Shown here: positions 5,847-12,841 of the stretch, one piece after another
Layout: every line of letters begins with the position of its first letter
How positions within the stretch are numbered: the first letter of the stretch is position 1
Assembly (NCBI GenBank): GCA_022842185.1
Contig: JALHQB010000027.1
Span: forward strand, 19,351 to 59,489
Direction: 5' to 3'
Length of the DNA stretch: 40,139 bases
Source of the DNA: Acetobacteraceae bacterium
GTDB taxonomy: Bacteria > Pseudomonadota > Alphaproteobacteria > Acetobacterales > Acetobacteraceae
The notes under the pieces: generated by a model
Database searches by the model: none
The model's input: only the letters and a program-made list of their open reading frames with translations
Told to the model about the DNA's origin: nothing
Translations under genes and position numbers: made by a program

Positions 5847-7313
5847 CTGCTACGCGCGCCCTGGAGCCGGGTCGGTCCCGATCTAGCCAACTCGACCACA
5901 ACCCCGCCTCACATCCCCCGCCGCGCCGCCATCACCGCCGGCCCCATCGCCCTCGCCGCCGCGCTGTCCGCCTGCAGCTCGGCCCCGTCACGCACGTCCG
6001 CCACCCGGCGCAGCCAGGCCAATACCCCCGACCTGCGCGACCTGCGCGACGCGCGGAACGTCACGGTCGCCGGCGAAAGGCTGAACGCCGCCCTGCTGCG
6101 CCAATTCTACGCACGCCACGGCTACGAATACGTCTGGGCCAGCCGCCCCGCCATGGCCGACGCCATGATGGAGGTCGTCCAACGCGCCGGCGACCACGGC
6201 CTGGACCCCGAATTGTTCCACGCCAGCCTGCTGGAACGCCGCGACACCTTCACCGCCCTGCGCCGGGAGGTGCTGCTGTCCCACGCCTTCCTGACCTATG
6301 CCGACCTGATCTCAGCCGGCGCCATGCCACCCGACCGCCGCCGCGACAACGAAGCCATCACCCCCGACCCGATCGACATCGCCGCCGCACTCGACACCAT
6401 CATCGCCAGGCCCAACCCGGCCGCTGCACTCGAAGCCCTGGCACCCGCCACCCCCACCTACCAGGCACTGCAACAGGCGCTGAAGGGATACCGCGACGGC
6501 ACCATCCCCGCCCCCCGGCCGGGCCCGCCCCCCGGCCCGGTGCGCATCGGGCGCCGCTGGGTCAGGCCCCCAGCCCCGCCACGCATCACCGTCGCGGACC
6601 GCATCCGCACCCTGGAAGTGAACCTGGAACGCGAACGCTGGCTGCCCCGCCCCCTGCCCGCCGACCGCATCTGGGTGAACGTCACGGACGAAAGCCTGGT
6701 GGTGTTCCGCGACAACGAACCCGTCTTCACCACCCGCGTCATCGTCGGGGACATCGCCCCCGTCAGCCAAAGCCCCGAATTCAACACCGTGATCCAGGGC
6801 GCCTACTTCAACCCACCCTGGGTCGTCCCGGCCGATATCGTCGAACGGGCATACCTGCCGCGGATCGCCCGCGACCCCAACTTCCTGGCGCGCCACAACA
6901 TGGAACTGCGCCCGAACGGCGAGATCGAACAGAAACCCGGCCCCGACGCAGGCCTGGGCGTCATCATGTTCAACATGCCCAACCGCTTCGACGTGTACCT
7001 GCACGACACCCCGGACCGGCATTTGTTCAACCGCCCCAACCGCCGGCTGAGCAACGGCTGCATCCGCGTCCAGAACCCCATCGCCTTCGCCGCCCTGGTG
7101 ATGCAGCAGTCCGCCGACGCCATCAACGAAGGCATCGCCGAACCCGGCACCACCCACCACCCGCTGCGCACGCCCATGCCCGTGTTCGTGACATACCGGA
7201 CAGCCTTCGCGGATGACGCCGGCGAAGTGGCATTCCGGGAGGACTTCTACAGCCGCGACGCGGATGTGTGGGACCGGATACCGCGGCGGGGGGCGGCTTC
7301 GGTCGGCGTGTAA
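5847..7313 (+). CDS. L,D-transpeptidase (YcbB/YkuD type)
   Basis: About 488 aa if translation begins at CTG 5847, which has a perfect GGAGG 8 bases upstream; there is no ATG, and the only GTG in the open frame (5703) would overlap the divergent gene, while TTG 5790 is possible. An N-terminal signal follows (RRAAITAGPIALAAALSAC, with lipobox-like LSAC). Next come a scaffold region with a WLPRPLPADRIWVNV segment and a YkuD catalytic domain: VIVGDIAPVSQSPEF, FNPPWVVP, then VYLHDTP (His about 386) and LSNGCIRV with the catalytic Cys at about 405. These enzymes crosslink peptidoglycan stem peptides 3-3 (or attach proteins) in the periplasm. SNGC replaces the more usual SHGC. The start codon is the weak point; the product is clear. 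Confidence 0.85.
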   Translation: MLRAPWSRVGPDLANSTTTPPHIPRRAAITAGPIALAAALSACSSAPSRTSATRRSQANTPDLRDLRDARNVTVAGERLNAALLRQFYARHGYEYVWASRPAMADAMMEVVQRAGDHGLDPELFHASLLERRDTFTALRREVLLSHAFLTYADLISAGAMPPDRRRDNEAITPDPIDIAAALDTIIARPNPAAALEALAPATPTYQALQQALKGYRDGTIPAPRPGPPPGPVRIGRRWVRPPAPPRITVADRIRTLEVNLERERWLPRPLPADRIWVNVTDESLVVFRDNEPVFTTRVIVGDIAPVSQSPEFNTVIQGAYFNPPWVVPADIVERAYLPRIARDPNFLARHNMELRPNGEIEQKPGPDAGLGVIMFNMPNRFDVYLHDTPDRHLFNRPNRRLSNGCIRVQNPIAFAALVMQQSADAINEGIAEPGTTHHPLRTPMPVFVTYRTAFADDAGEVAFREDFYSRDADVWDRIPRRGAASVGV

Positions 7314-7320
7314 GGAAGCA

Positions 7321-7380
7321 GCAGGGGCGCCGCCCCTGCACCCCGGCAGGAAACTCAGTTTCCTGCACCTTCGACTTTTT
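7321..7380 (+). terminator. Double-hairpin terminator after L,D-transpeptidase
   Basis: Hairpin 1: GCAGGGGC (7321-7328), loop GCC, GCCCCTGC (7332-7339). Hairpin 2: GCAGGAAAC (7346-7354), loop TCA, GTTTCCTGC (7358-7366). A T run (7376-7380) follows ten bases later. It starts 8 bases after the transpeptidase stop. It resembles a repeat-type terminator; the hairpins differ in sequence from the copy A/B family. Confidence 0.6.
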
Positions 7381-7699
7381 GGACTGGTGCGCTGCTGACG
7401 CGCGAGACACTTCACCCCTGTAAACGCAGTACCGCATGACATAGTGCCAGGATAACGTTATGGCAGAGAAAAAATTCCTCAAGACAGCGCAAAACGGGCT
7501 CCGCAAGGCGAGGCTGCGCAATGCTAGAGGTGGGCGCCCACAACGTGCGGTGGGCCGCCGGGGGGGGGTTATACGCTTTGCTGCTCTCGCGCGATACTCC
7601 ACTTTGGGACGCTGGATGGGGAGCGTGCTGACGAACATGTTGCATGCGGAAGTCGGTCTTTGTATCGATTAGCGAATATCATCAGGCTGGGAGGGCGAC
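7381..7699. other. Gene-poor left edge of AT-richer island
   Basis: No well-supported gene. A 70-codon ORF (7460-7672, plus) begins MAEKKFLKTAQNG with AGGA 7 bases before its ATG, but its middle is low-complexity and Arg-rich across a CCGCCGGGGGGGG run and it matches nothing I recognise. The last 40 bases lead into the next gene. Base composition begins to drop here relative to the genes before 7313. Confidence 0.4.
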
Positions 7700-8500
7700 G
7701 TGGCGTTAGGAGACAATAATCCTAGAGTATTTGCCGAAACTATCTCTCTTGATGCCTGGCGTACACCATTCGACGGTAAAATCGGAGAGGCCGATCTTCA
7801 CATTGATGTATCCTTTAATAAAAAAGGAAGAATCGGTGGGCATGGGAGCCCAGTTCGGTTTCGATTATCTCTAAAGAGGGCAGAAATTCACGTAATTAGG
7901 GATAGCGAAGGTATCATTGATATCAGGAGAAGCGCTGTAAGGCGTGCCTCGCTGCCAGACCCTTCCAAGCGTGAGCGGAAATTGAAGAATGAAATTTCAA
8001 CGGATGCGAATATAAATGCTACTTTATCCCTAACATCCGGCAGTTTAAATGCGACCGCAGCCGGCAAACACCACATCGATATCGTTGATACTATAACGGG
8101 AAAAGATGAAATTTATGCCATGTCGGTTCGTCATTGGAGCACTGATAGGGGCTACGGATTCAGGATCGCGGCTTCGGATTCAGGTGCGTTGGACGGACAA
8201 CCCTGGCCTGCGAATGAGCGCGTGATGGCGATTCACGACACCAAATCTCAGCGTAAGCGCGGTGAACCGCCTGAGGTACGCATCGAAATACATTGCCTCA
8301 GAGAGGATCTTTTGATAGAAAGTATTGAGTTCGTAGACGAAAATATGACCGTCTTTGAAAGACTTACGCGAAGTAAAAAAACAGCAGTTGAGCAGTATAT
8401 TAAAGACGAATTAGCGCGGGCCGGATTTCCGTGTGGTGACCTCACCGAACCTTTTACCCGACTAATTCTTGCTGATGTTATACCGACGGTTGAACCATGA
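7700..8500 (+). CDS. Hypothetical protein in AT-richer island, gene 1
   Basis: 266 aa, GTG start with GGGAGGG just upstream. I do not recognise the family. The N-terminal half reads as beta-rich (FAETISLDAWRTPFDGKIGE, then ADLHIDVSFNKKGRIGG, RFRLSLKRAEIHVIRD), followed by a charged segment (SKRERKLKNE), another Ser/Thr-rich beta part and a helical C-terminus (KKTAVEQYIKDELARAGF). There is no signal peptide or membrane segment, so it is probably cytoplasmic. Codon use is unlike the neighbours, with many AT-ending codons such as ATA, TTA and AAA. The stop overlaps the next start (ATGA), so the pair is translationally coupled and probably works together. Horizontal origin is inferred from composition. 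Confidence 0.75.
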   Translation: MALGDNNPRVFAETISLDAWRTPFDGKIGEADLHIDVSFNKKGRIGGHGSPVRFRLSLKRAEIHVIRDSEGIIDIRRSAVRRASLPDPSKRERKLKNEISTDANINATLSLTSGSLNATAAGKHHIDIVDTITGKDEIYAMSVRHWSTDRGYGFRIAASDSGALDGQPWPANERVMAIHDTKSQRKRGEPPEVRIEIHCLREDLLIESIEFVDENMTVFERLTRSKKTAVEQYIKDELARAGFPCGDLTEPFTRLILADVIPTVEP

Positions 8501-9318
8501 TCGAAGCGAATAGGCTCCGCGCGATTGTTGAAAGTGATTCCGACGATCCGCGATTGCTCGCACAGATCGCTGGAGGCAATCCACGGAGTTTCTATCGCGG
8601 GGCGAATTTTGATGATGCCGATTTACGCGGCGTGGATCTAACAGGATTTAATCTGCATGCCGCCTCTTTCAGGCGCGCTAGGGTGGACCGGAACACGAAG
8701 GTAGACAGACAATTCAGGAAATCAGCTGGTCTTATTCGTGTTACTGTATCGCTGCTCAGCGCAGAATTGATAACGCACAATCTAATGGCGTCGGGGATAA
8801 TAATTGAGTCGCCGGCCCCCGCTCATCTCGGCGACTTAATCGAAGAAGCAATGAACGATGTATCGCGCCTATCGATGCTACTGCCAATATCGGACGGCGT
8901 TAAAGCTATTAAAGACTATGGGAGTCTTAAAAATATTACGGAGATTCCGGAATATACGCAGTACAATATATTCAATACAAACAATGACGATCAGCATGGA
9001 CACCGCAATATCGATGGGTCGTCTTGGAAAAAATCGCGACGCAAAGCTCTTCCAAATTTATTTAACGATGATCTTCATTCTGATTTTACTTCTAATAAGC
9101 TACCACTTAACCATCATGTTATACACGAGAGTCTCTTTCGCCATGTGAACCGCGCCCCCAAGATCCCAAATACAGCAAAAATTACATCAAATGTATACTT
9201 GAAGATGGGTGAACTATCAAAATCTACTGATTACTCCGTCCAGTTGTTGTGCGGGGCGTTGTTGCTCGCAGTTTCGGCATCTCGCCCGTCGCGACCCGGT
9301 ATTCTTTTATCCGGCTGA
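8497..9318 (+). CDS. Pentapeptide-repeat-like protein, island gene 2
   Basis: 273 aa, start overlapping the previous stop by four bases. Residues about 33-62 form a short pentapeptide-repeat-like run (YRGANFDDADLRGVDLTGFN, then LHAASFRRARVD), preceded by a Ser/Asp-rich N-terminus. The middle is helical (LIRVTVSLLSAELITHNL; HLGDLIEEAMNDVSRLSMLL), then a polar, Asn/His-rich section. From about base 9230 composition turns GC-rich and the last 25 residues (CGALLLAVSASRPSRPG...) look out of place, so the original 3' end may have been replaced at an island junction. Pentapeptide runs like this occur in various accessory and defence-linked proteins, but I cannot name a function. A role together with gene 1 is inferred from the overlap. 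Confidence 0.7.
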   Translation: MIEANRLRAIVESDSDDPRLLAQIAGGNPRSFYRGANFDDADLRGVDLTGFNLHAASFRRARVDRNTKVDRQFRKSAGLIRVTVSLLSAELITHNLMASGIIIESPAPAHLGDLIEEAMNDVSRLSMLLPISDGVKAIKDYGSLKNITEIPEYTQYNIFNTNNDDQHGHRNIDGSSWKKSRRKALPNLFNDDLHSDFTSNKLPLNHHVIHESLFRHVNRAPKIPNTAKITSNVYLKMGELSKSTDYSVQLLCGALLLAVSASRPSRPGILLSG

Positions 9319-9330
9319 CGCGGGTACCAA

Positions 9331-9360
9331 TATGCGTCCGCGTGCGTCCGCCTGCGTCCG
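9331..9360. repeat. Three tandem 10-bp repeats, NNTGCGTCCG
   Basis: TATGCGTCCG, CGTGCGTCCG and CCTGCGTCCG follow each other exactly, 13 bases after the stop of island gene 2. They sit where AT-rich island DNA gives way to GC-rich DNA. They may mark an attachment or recombination junction or a binding site; no integrase gene is present in the window. Confidence 0.5.
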
Positions 9361-9433
9361 AACATGCGCGCCACCGGTTAGATGAAACTGGGATTATATT
9401 GCTTTTTTGAAAGAGTTTCGGTATATTTTCCTG

Positions 9434-10000
9434 ATGAACCCCCACCCCCTCACCCACCCTCAATTCCTCGCCCTCCTCCCCCACATCCTCCCCGCCTCCC
9501 CCGCCGGCCGACAGATCGGCGACCTCCGCGGCCGCCTCAACGCCGTATTCCACCTGTCCTGCACCACCGACCCCTGGCGCGCCCTCCCGCCGGAACACGG
9601 CAAGCCCGACACCGTCTCCCGCTATTTCCGCCGCCTCACCCATGCCGGGGTCTGGGAAAAGCTCCTCCGCGCCATCAAGGACAGTGATCCTAAAGACCCG
9701 CTGAAGGACATTGCCCCCCTTATCTTCCGCGCCTGCCGCCGCGCCATCCGCCTCCGGGGGCTCAGATTCATCGTCCTCATCCGCCGCCTGGGCTTCCTGC
9801 ACACCCTGAACGGCCCGCCGGACAAGCTCCCCAACCCGGATTTGTCCGAAAAGCTGAAGCGCGTGCGCCTGCCCCGCCCACCCTCGACACGGCAGCACAT
9901 CGACATCTACCTGGCGCTGCTGAAGGCGCTGCGTCACTTCCACCGCATGGCGGGCGGCATCAAGCACATCCCCCGCCGCCTGCGCCTGGGCTGGTCATGA
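9434..10000 (+). CDS. IS5-type transposase N-terminal domain protein
   Basis: 188 aa from ATG 9434 (a TTG at 9407 would add nine residues). Residues about 5-80 match the helical DUF4096-type domain that begins IS5-family transposases: HPQFLALLPHIL, GRQIGDLRGRLNAVFH, then TDPWRALP and SRYFRRLTHAGVWEKLLRAI. The rest is helical and basic (IFRACRRAIRLRGLRFIVLI; HFHRMAGGIKHIPRRLRLGW) and lacks any DDE catalytic region. I saw no terminal inverted repeats. It may be a truncated transposase or a domesticated DNA-binding protein; its intact frame argues against recent decay. It ends 6 bases from the stop of the convergent dehydrogenase. Confidence 0.6.
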   Translation: MNPHPLTHPQFLALLPHILPASPAGRQIGDLRGRLNAVFHLSCTTDPWRALPPEHGKPDTVSRYFRRLTHAGVWEKLLRAIKDSDPKDPLKDIAPLIFRACRRAIRLRGLRFIVLIRRLGFLHTLNGPPDKLPNPDLSEKLKRVRLPRPPSTRQHIDIYLALLKALRHFHRMAGGIKHIPRRLRLGWS

Positions 10001-10006
10001 CCGGCG

Positions 10007-10951
10007 TCAGGCCGGCGGTACCACATTCCCCGGCATCTCCCCGGCAAAGAAGGCGGCGAGCGAATCCAGCAACAACTGCTGCTGCTGCCGCTGCGCCAAC
10101 AGGGTGAAGGCCGCCACATGCGGCGTCAGCACCGCGTTCGGCACCGCCAACAGCCGCTCGGGGATCGCGGGTTCATGCTCGAACACATCCAGCCCCGCGC
10201 CATGGATCACGCCCTGCTCCAGCGCGACGATCAACGCCGCCTCGTCGATCACCGACCCCCGCGCGATGTTCACCACCACCCCGCGCTTGCCCAAGGCCGC
10301 CAACACCTCGGCATTCACCGCATGCTGCGTCTCGGCGCTCGCCCGCACCGCCACCACCAGCACGTCGCACCATTCGGCCATGCCCAGCAGCGTCGGATGG
10401 TATTCGAACGCCACGCCGGGCTTCGGCGCCCGCCCGTGGTACCCCACCTCCATCTCGAAGGCCGCCGCCCGCGTCGCGATCTTCATCCCGATCGACCCGA
10501 GCCCGTACACCCCCATCCGCCGCCCAGCGAGGCCCTGCACCAGCCCCATCTTGTCGATGGTCCGCCACTGCCCCGCCCGCAGCATCCGCTCGCCCTTGCC
10601 CATGTCCCGCGCGGCGGCGATCACCAGCCCCATCGCGAACTCCGCGACGGACGTCGCATTGGCATCCTTGGCATGAGTGACCAGGATCCCCCGCCGCTGC
10701 GCCTCCGACACATCCACCCCTTCGAAGCCGGTGCCGTAGCACGCGATCATCCCCAGCTCGGGCAGCGCATCCATCAGCGCGGCATCGGTCCGATGCCCCC
10801 CGATGGTCACCAGCGCCCGCGCGCCGCGCGCGGCCTCCGGCACCGCATCGGCGGTCACCGGGCTGAACGGCCCCAGCACCTGGTACAGGGCGGACAGCCG
10901 GTCTCGCAGCCGCGTGGCCAGCGGCAGGGCAAGCAGGATGGGCGGGGTCAT
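10007..10951 (-). CDS. D-2-hydroxyacid dehydrogenase (glyoxylate/hydroxypyruvate reductase-like)
   Basis: 314 aa from ATG 10951 (GGAG 9 bases upstream), five residues shorter than the longest frame. It has the D-isomer-specific 2-hydroxyacid dehydrogenase layout: substrate domain at both ends and a central NAD(P) Rossmann fold with VYGLGSIGMKIA. Catalytic residues are present as Arg in VVNIARGSVID, Glu in DVFEHEPAIP and His in LTPHVAAFT. Such enzymes reduce glyoxylate, hydroxypyruvate or related 2-oxoacids with NAD(P)H. The substrate cannot be read from sequence, but GlcF and glycerate kinase nearby make a glyoxylate or glycerate role reasonable. It follows ada by 67 bases on the same strand. 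Confidence 0.88.
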   Translation of the reverse strand: MTPPILLALPLATRLRDRLSALYQVLGPFSPVTADAVPEAARGARALVTIGGHRTDAALMDALPELGMIACYGTGFEGVDVSEAQRRGILVTHAKDANATSVAEFAMGLVIAAARDMGKGERMLRAGQWRTIDKMGLVQGLAGRRMGVYGLGSIGMKIATRAAAFEMEVGYHGRAPKPGVAFEYHPTLLGMAEWCDVLVVAVRASAETQHAVNAEVLAALGKRGVVVNIARGSVIDEAALIVALEQGVIHGAGLDVFEHEPAIPERLLAVPNAVLTPHVAAFTLLAQRQQQQLLLDSLAAFFAGEMPGNVVPPA

Positions 10952-11018
10952 GGGGCTACACTCCAAGGCGTTCGGCGTGTCTCTCCCTACCGCATGGGAC
11001 CACGCAACGCCCCCCGCC

Positions 11019-12095
11019 TCAACCCCGCGCCACCTTCTCCCCCGCCAGCAGCGCGCGCTTGCGCCCCACGCCCCAGCGATACCCGGTCAGGTCGCCGCTC
11101 ACCCCCACCACCCGGTGGCACGGCACGGCGAGGGAGACCTTGTTCTGCGCGCAGGCCCGCGCCACCGCCCGCGTCGCCTTCGGCATGCCCATCTCGGCGG
11201 CGAGGCCGGAGTATGTGCGCGTCTCCCCCAGCGGGATCCGCCGCAGAGCCTCCCACACCTGCCGCTGGAACGCCGTCCCGCGCAGGTCCAGTGGCAGGTC
11301 CAGCGCGGCGCGGGGTTCGGCGATGTACCCCACCACCTGGCGCATCGCATCGGCCAGGGCGTCGGGCGCATCGACGATGCTGGCCTGGGGGAAGCGCTGC
11401 ATCACATCCCCCCGCAGCCCGGCCTCATCCTCGCCGAAGCCCAGGAAGCAGATGCCCGCCTCCGTCGCCCCGATCATCAGCGGGCCCAGGGCGCTCTCGG
11501 CCAGGGCGACGCGGATCACCTCCCCGGCCCCGCCGCGCCGGGCGGCCCCGGGTGTCATGCCCAGCACGCGGCCGGGGCTTTCATACACGCGGCTCTCGCT
11601 GCCGAACCCCGCTTCGGCCACCGCATCGACCACCCGCGCCCCCTGCGCCAGCGCCGCCGACAGCCGCCTGGCCCGGACGCTCTCGGCAAAGGATCGCGGC
11701 GTCACCCCGGTGATGTCGCGGAACAGCCGGAGGAAATGGTGCCGCGCATACCCCGCCCGCTCCGCCAATGCGGCGAGGGAGGGGATGGTCTCGCTCGCCT
11801 CGATCATCGCGCAGGCCTCGCGGATGGACGCCGCGTGGATGGCGGCGCGGTCGCCCTTCGGGTCGCACCGCTTGCAGGCGCGGAAGCCCGCGGCCTCCGC
11901 GGCCGGCGCATCGGCGAAGAACCGCACGTTGCGCCGCAGTGGCGGGCGGGATGGACAGCCCGGCCGGCAGAACACCCCCTGGGTGGTCACGGCATACAGG
12001 AACGGTCCGGCCGCCGGCGCTGTGTCGCGCGCCAGCACCGCGGCCCAGCGGGTTGCATCGAGGTCGGTGGCGGGAAGGGCGTCAGGCATGACCAT
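11019..12095 (-). CDS. ada: Ada: DNA alkylation repair and regulator
   Basis: 358 aa from ATG 12095 with GGTGGGA 9 bases upstream (GTG 12110 and ATG 12089 are alternatives). The N-terminal zinc domain has GVFCRPGCPSR and FRACKRCDP, supplying four Cys, one of which in known Ada proteins takes methyl groups from phosphotriesters. An AraC-type HTH follows (PSLAALAERAGYARHHFLRL, then FRDITGVTPRSFAESVRARR). The C-terminal O6-methylguanine methyltransferase ends in AVPCHRVVG with the acceptor Cys. Methylated Ada activates its own and other repair genes in E. coli. The whole three-domain protein appears intact. The TPR gene lies 129 bases upstream on the same strand. Confidence 0.93.
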   Translation of the reverse strand: MVMPDALPATDLDATRWAAVLARDTAPAAGPFLYAVTTQGVFCRPGCPSRPPLRRNVRFFADAPAAEAAGFRACKRCDPKGDRAAIHAASIREACAMIEASETIPSLAALAERAGYARHHFLRLFRDITGVTPRSFAESVRARRLSAALAQGARVVDAVAEAGFGSESRVYESPGRVLGMTPGAARRGGAGEVIRVALAESALGPLMIGATEAGICFLGFGEDEAGLRGDVMQRFPQASIVDAPDALADAMRQVVGYIAEPRAALDLPLDLRGTAFQRQVWEALRRIPLGETRTYSGLAAEMGMPKATRAVARACAQNKVSLAVPCHRVVGVSGDLTGYRWGVGRKRALLAGEKVARG

Positions 12096-12224
12096 GTTGT
12101 CGCATCCCACCCTGCGCCGATGCCATCCGCGCGTTGCGCCGGCATGGCGGATGATGCCGGCCCAGGCGGCGGCGCGATCGGCGCTGGCCCGGATGCCCTG
12201 CGCGGCACGCGGCGCGCCGCCCCG

Positions 12225-12794
12225 TCAGGTCGCGTCGCCCTCCGCCTTGCGGCGCAGCTCCCGCACCCGCTCGGCGCCACCGCGCAGGCGGGGGTTCAGC
12301 GCAAGCGCGGCCTCCATGCTGCGCAGCGCGGCGCGGGCGTCGCCGCGTTCCTCCTGCAGGATGGACAGAGTCATCAGCGCACCGAAGTGCCGCGGTTCCA
12401 GCCGCAGCGCTTCCTGCAGGTCGCGCGCTGCGGCCGTCGCATCGCCCAGCGCGCCATACGCCTGGGCGCGCTGGTGCCAGGCCTCTGCGCTGCCGGGGCT
12501 GAGGATGATGGCCGCATCGAAATCCTCCAGCGCCTCATCATTCGTGCGGGCGGCCAGGTTACGGACGCCGCGGCGCATCAACAGCACCGCCGCCGGGGAT
12601 GCGCCTTCGATCCAGATGGCCCGGATGCGCGTTTCGATCATCGCGGCCGTCGGCTCGTCGGGTGCGGCCTTGAGGCCTTCGAACAGGCTGTCCAGCTCGG
12701 CCCGGCGGTTCTCCTGCTGCCGATTGGGCGTCGGCTGGGCCGGGGCCAGGCCCGGCAGGATCAGCAACGGCAGGGCGATCAGGGCAGCGCGCAT
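12225..12794 (-). CDS. Secreted TPR protein
   Basis: 189 aa from ATG 12794, chosen because it opens a clear signal peptide (MRAALIALPLLILPGLAPAQ, cleavage expected after APAQ); the frame runs further up without sense. The mature part has helical repeats of TPR type: EALEDFDAAIILSPGSAEAW, HQRAQAYGALGDATAAARDL, EALRLEPRHFGALMTLSILQ, RGDARAALRSMEAALALNPR. It is probably a periplasmic scaffold with unknown partner. It starts 47 bases after the glcF stop on the same strand and may be cotranscribed, although no glycolate role is evident. Confidence 0.82.
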   Translation of the reverse strand: MRAALIALPLLILPGLAPAQPTPNRQQENRRAELDSLFEGLKAAPDEPTAAMIETRIRAIWIEGASPAAVLLMRRGVRNLAARTNDEALEDFDAAIILSPGSAEAWHQRAQAYGALGDATAAARDLQEALRLEPRHFGALMTLSILQEERGDARAALRSMEAALALNPRLRGGAERVRELRRKAEGDAT

Positions 12795-12841
12795 GGCCGC
12801 ATGTTCCGTCCAGCAGGACCCTCGGGGCAAGCGTTGCGTTG

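Noticed and set aside
7460..7672. 70-codon plus-strand ORF with an AGGA before its ATG
   Set aside because: Its middle runs through a G-rich low-complexity stretch and matches nothing; support is too weak to call a gene.
9331..9360. CRISPR-like array
   Set aside because: Only three 10-base units with no spacers; no cas genes. No CRISPR array was seen in the window.
9230..9400. tRNA gene as the island attachment site
   Set aside because: No cloverleaf or T-loop sequence could be formed; no tRNA was recognised in the window.
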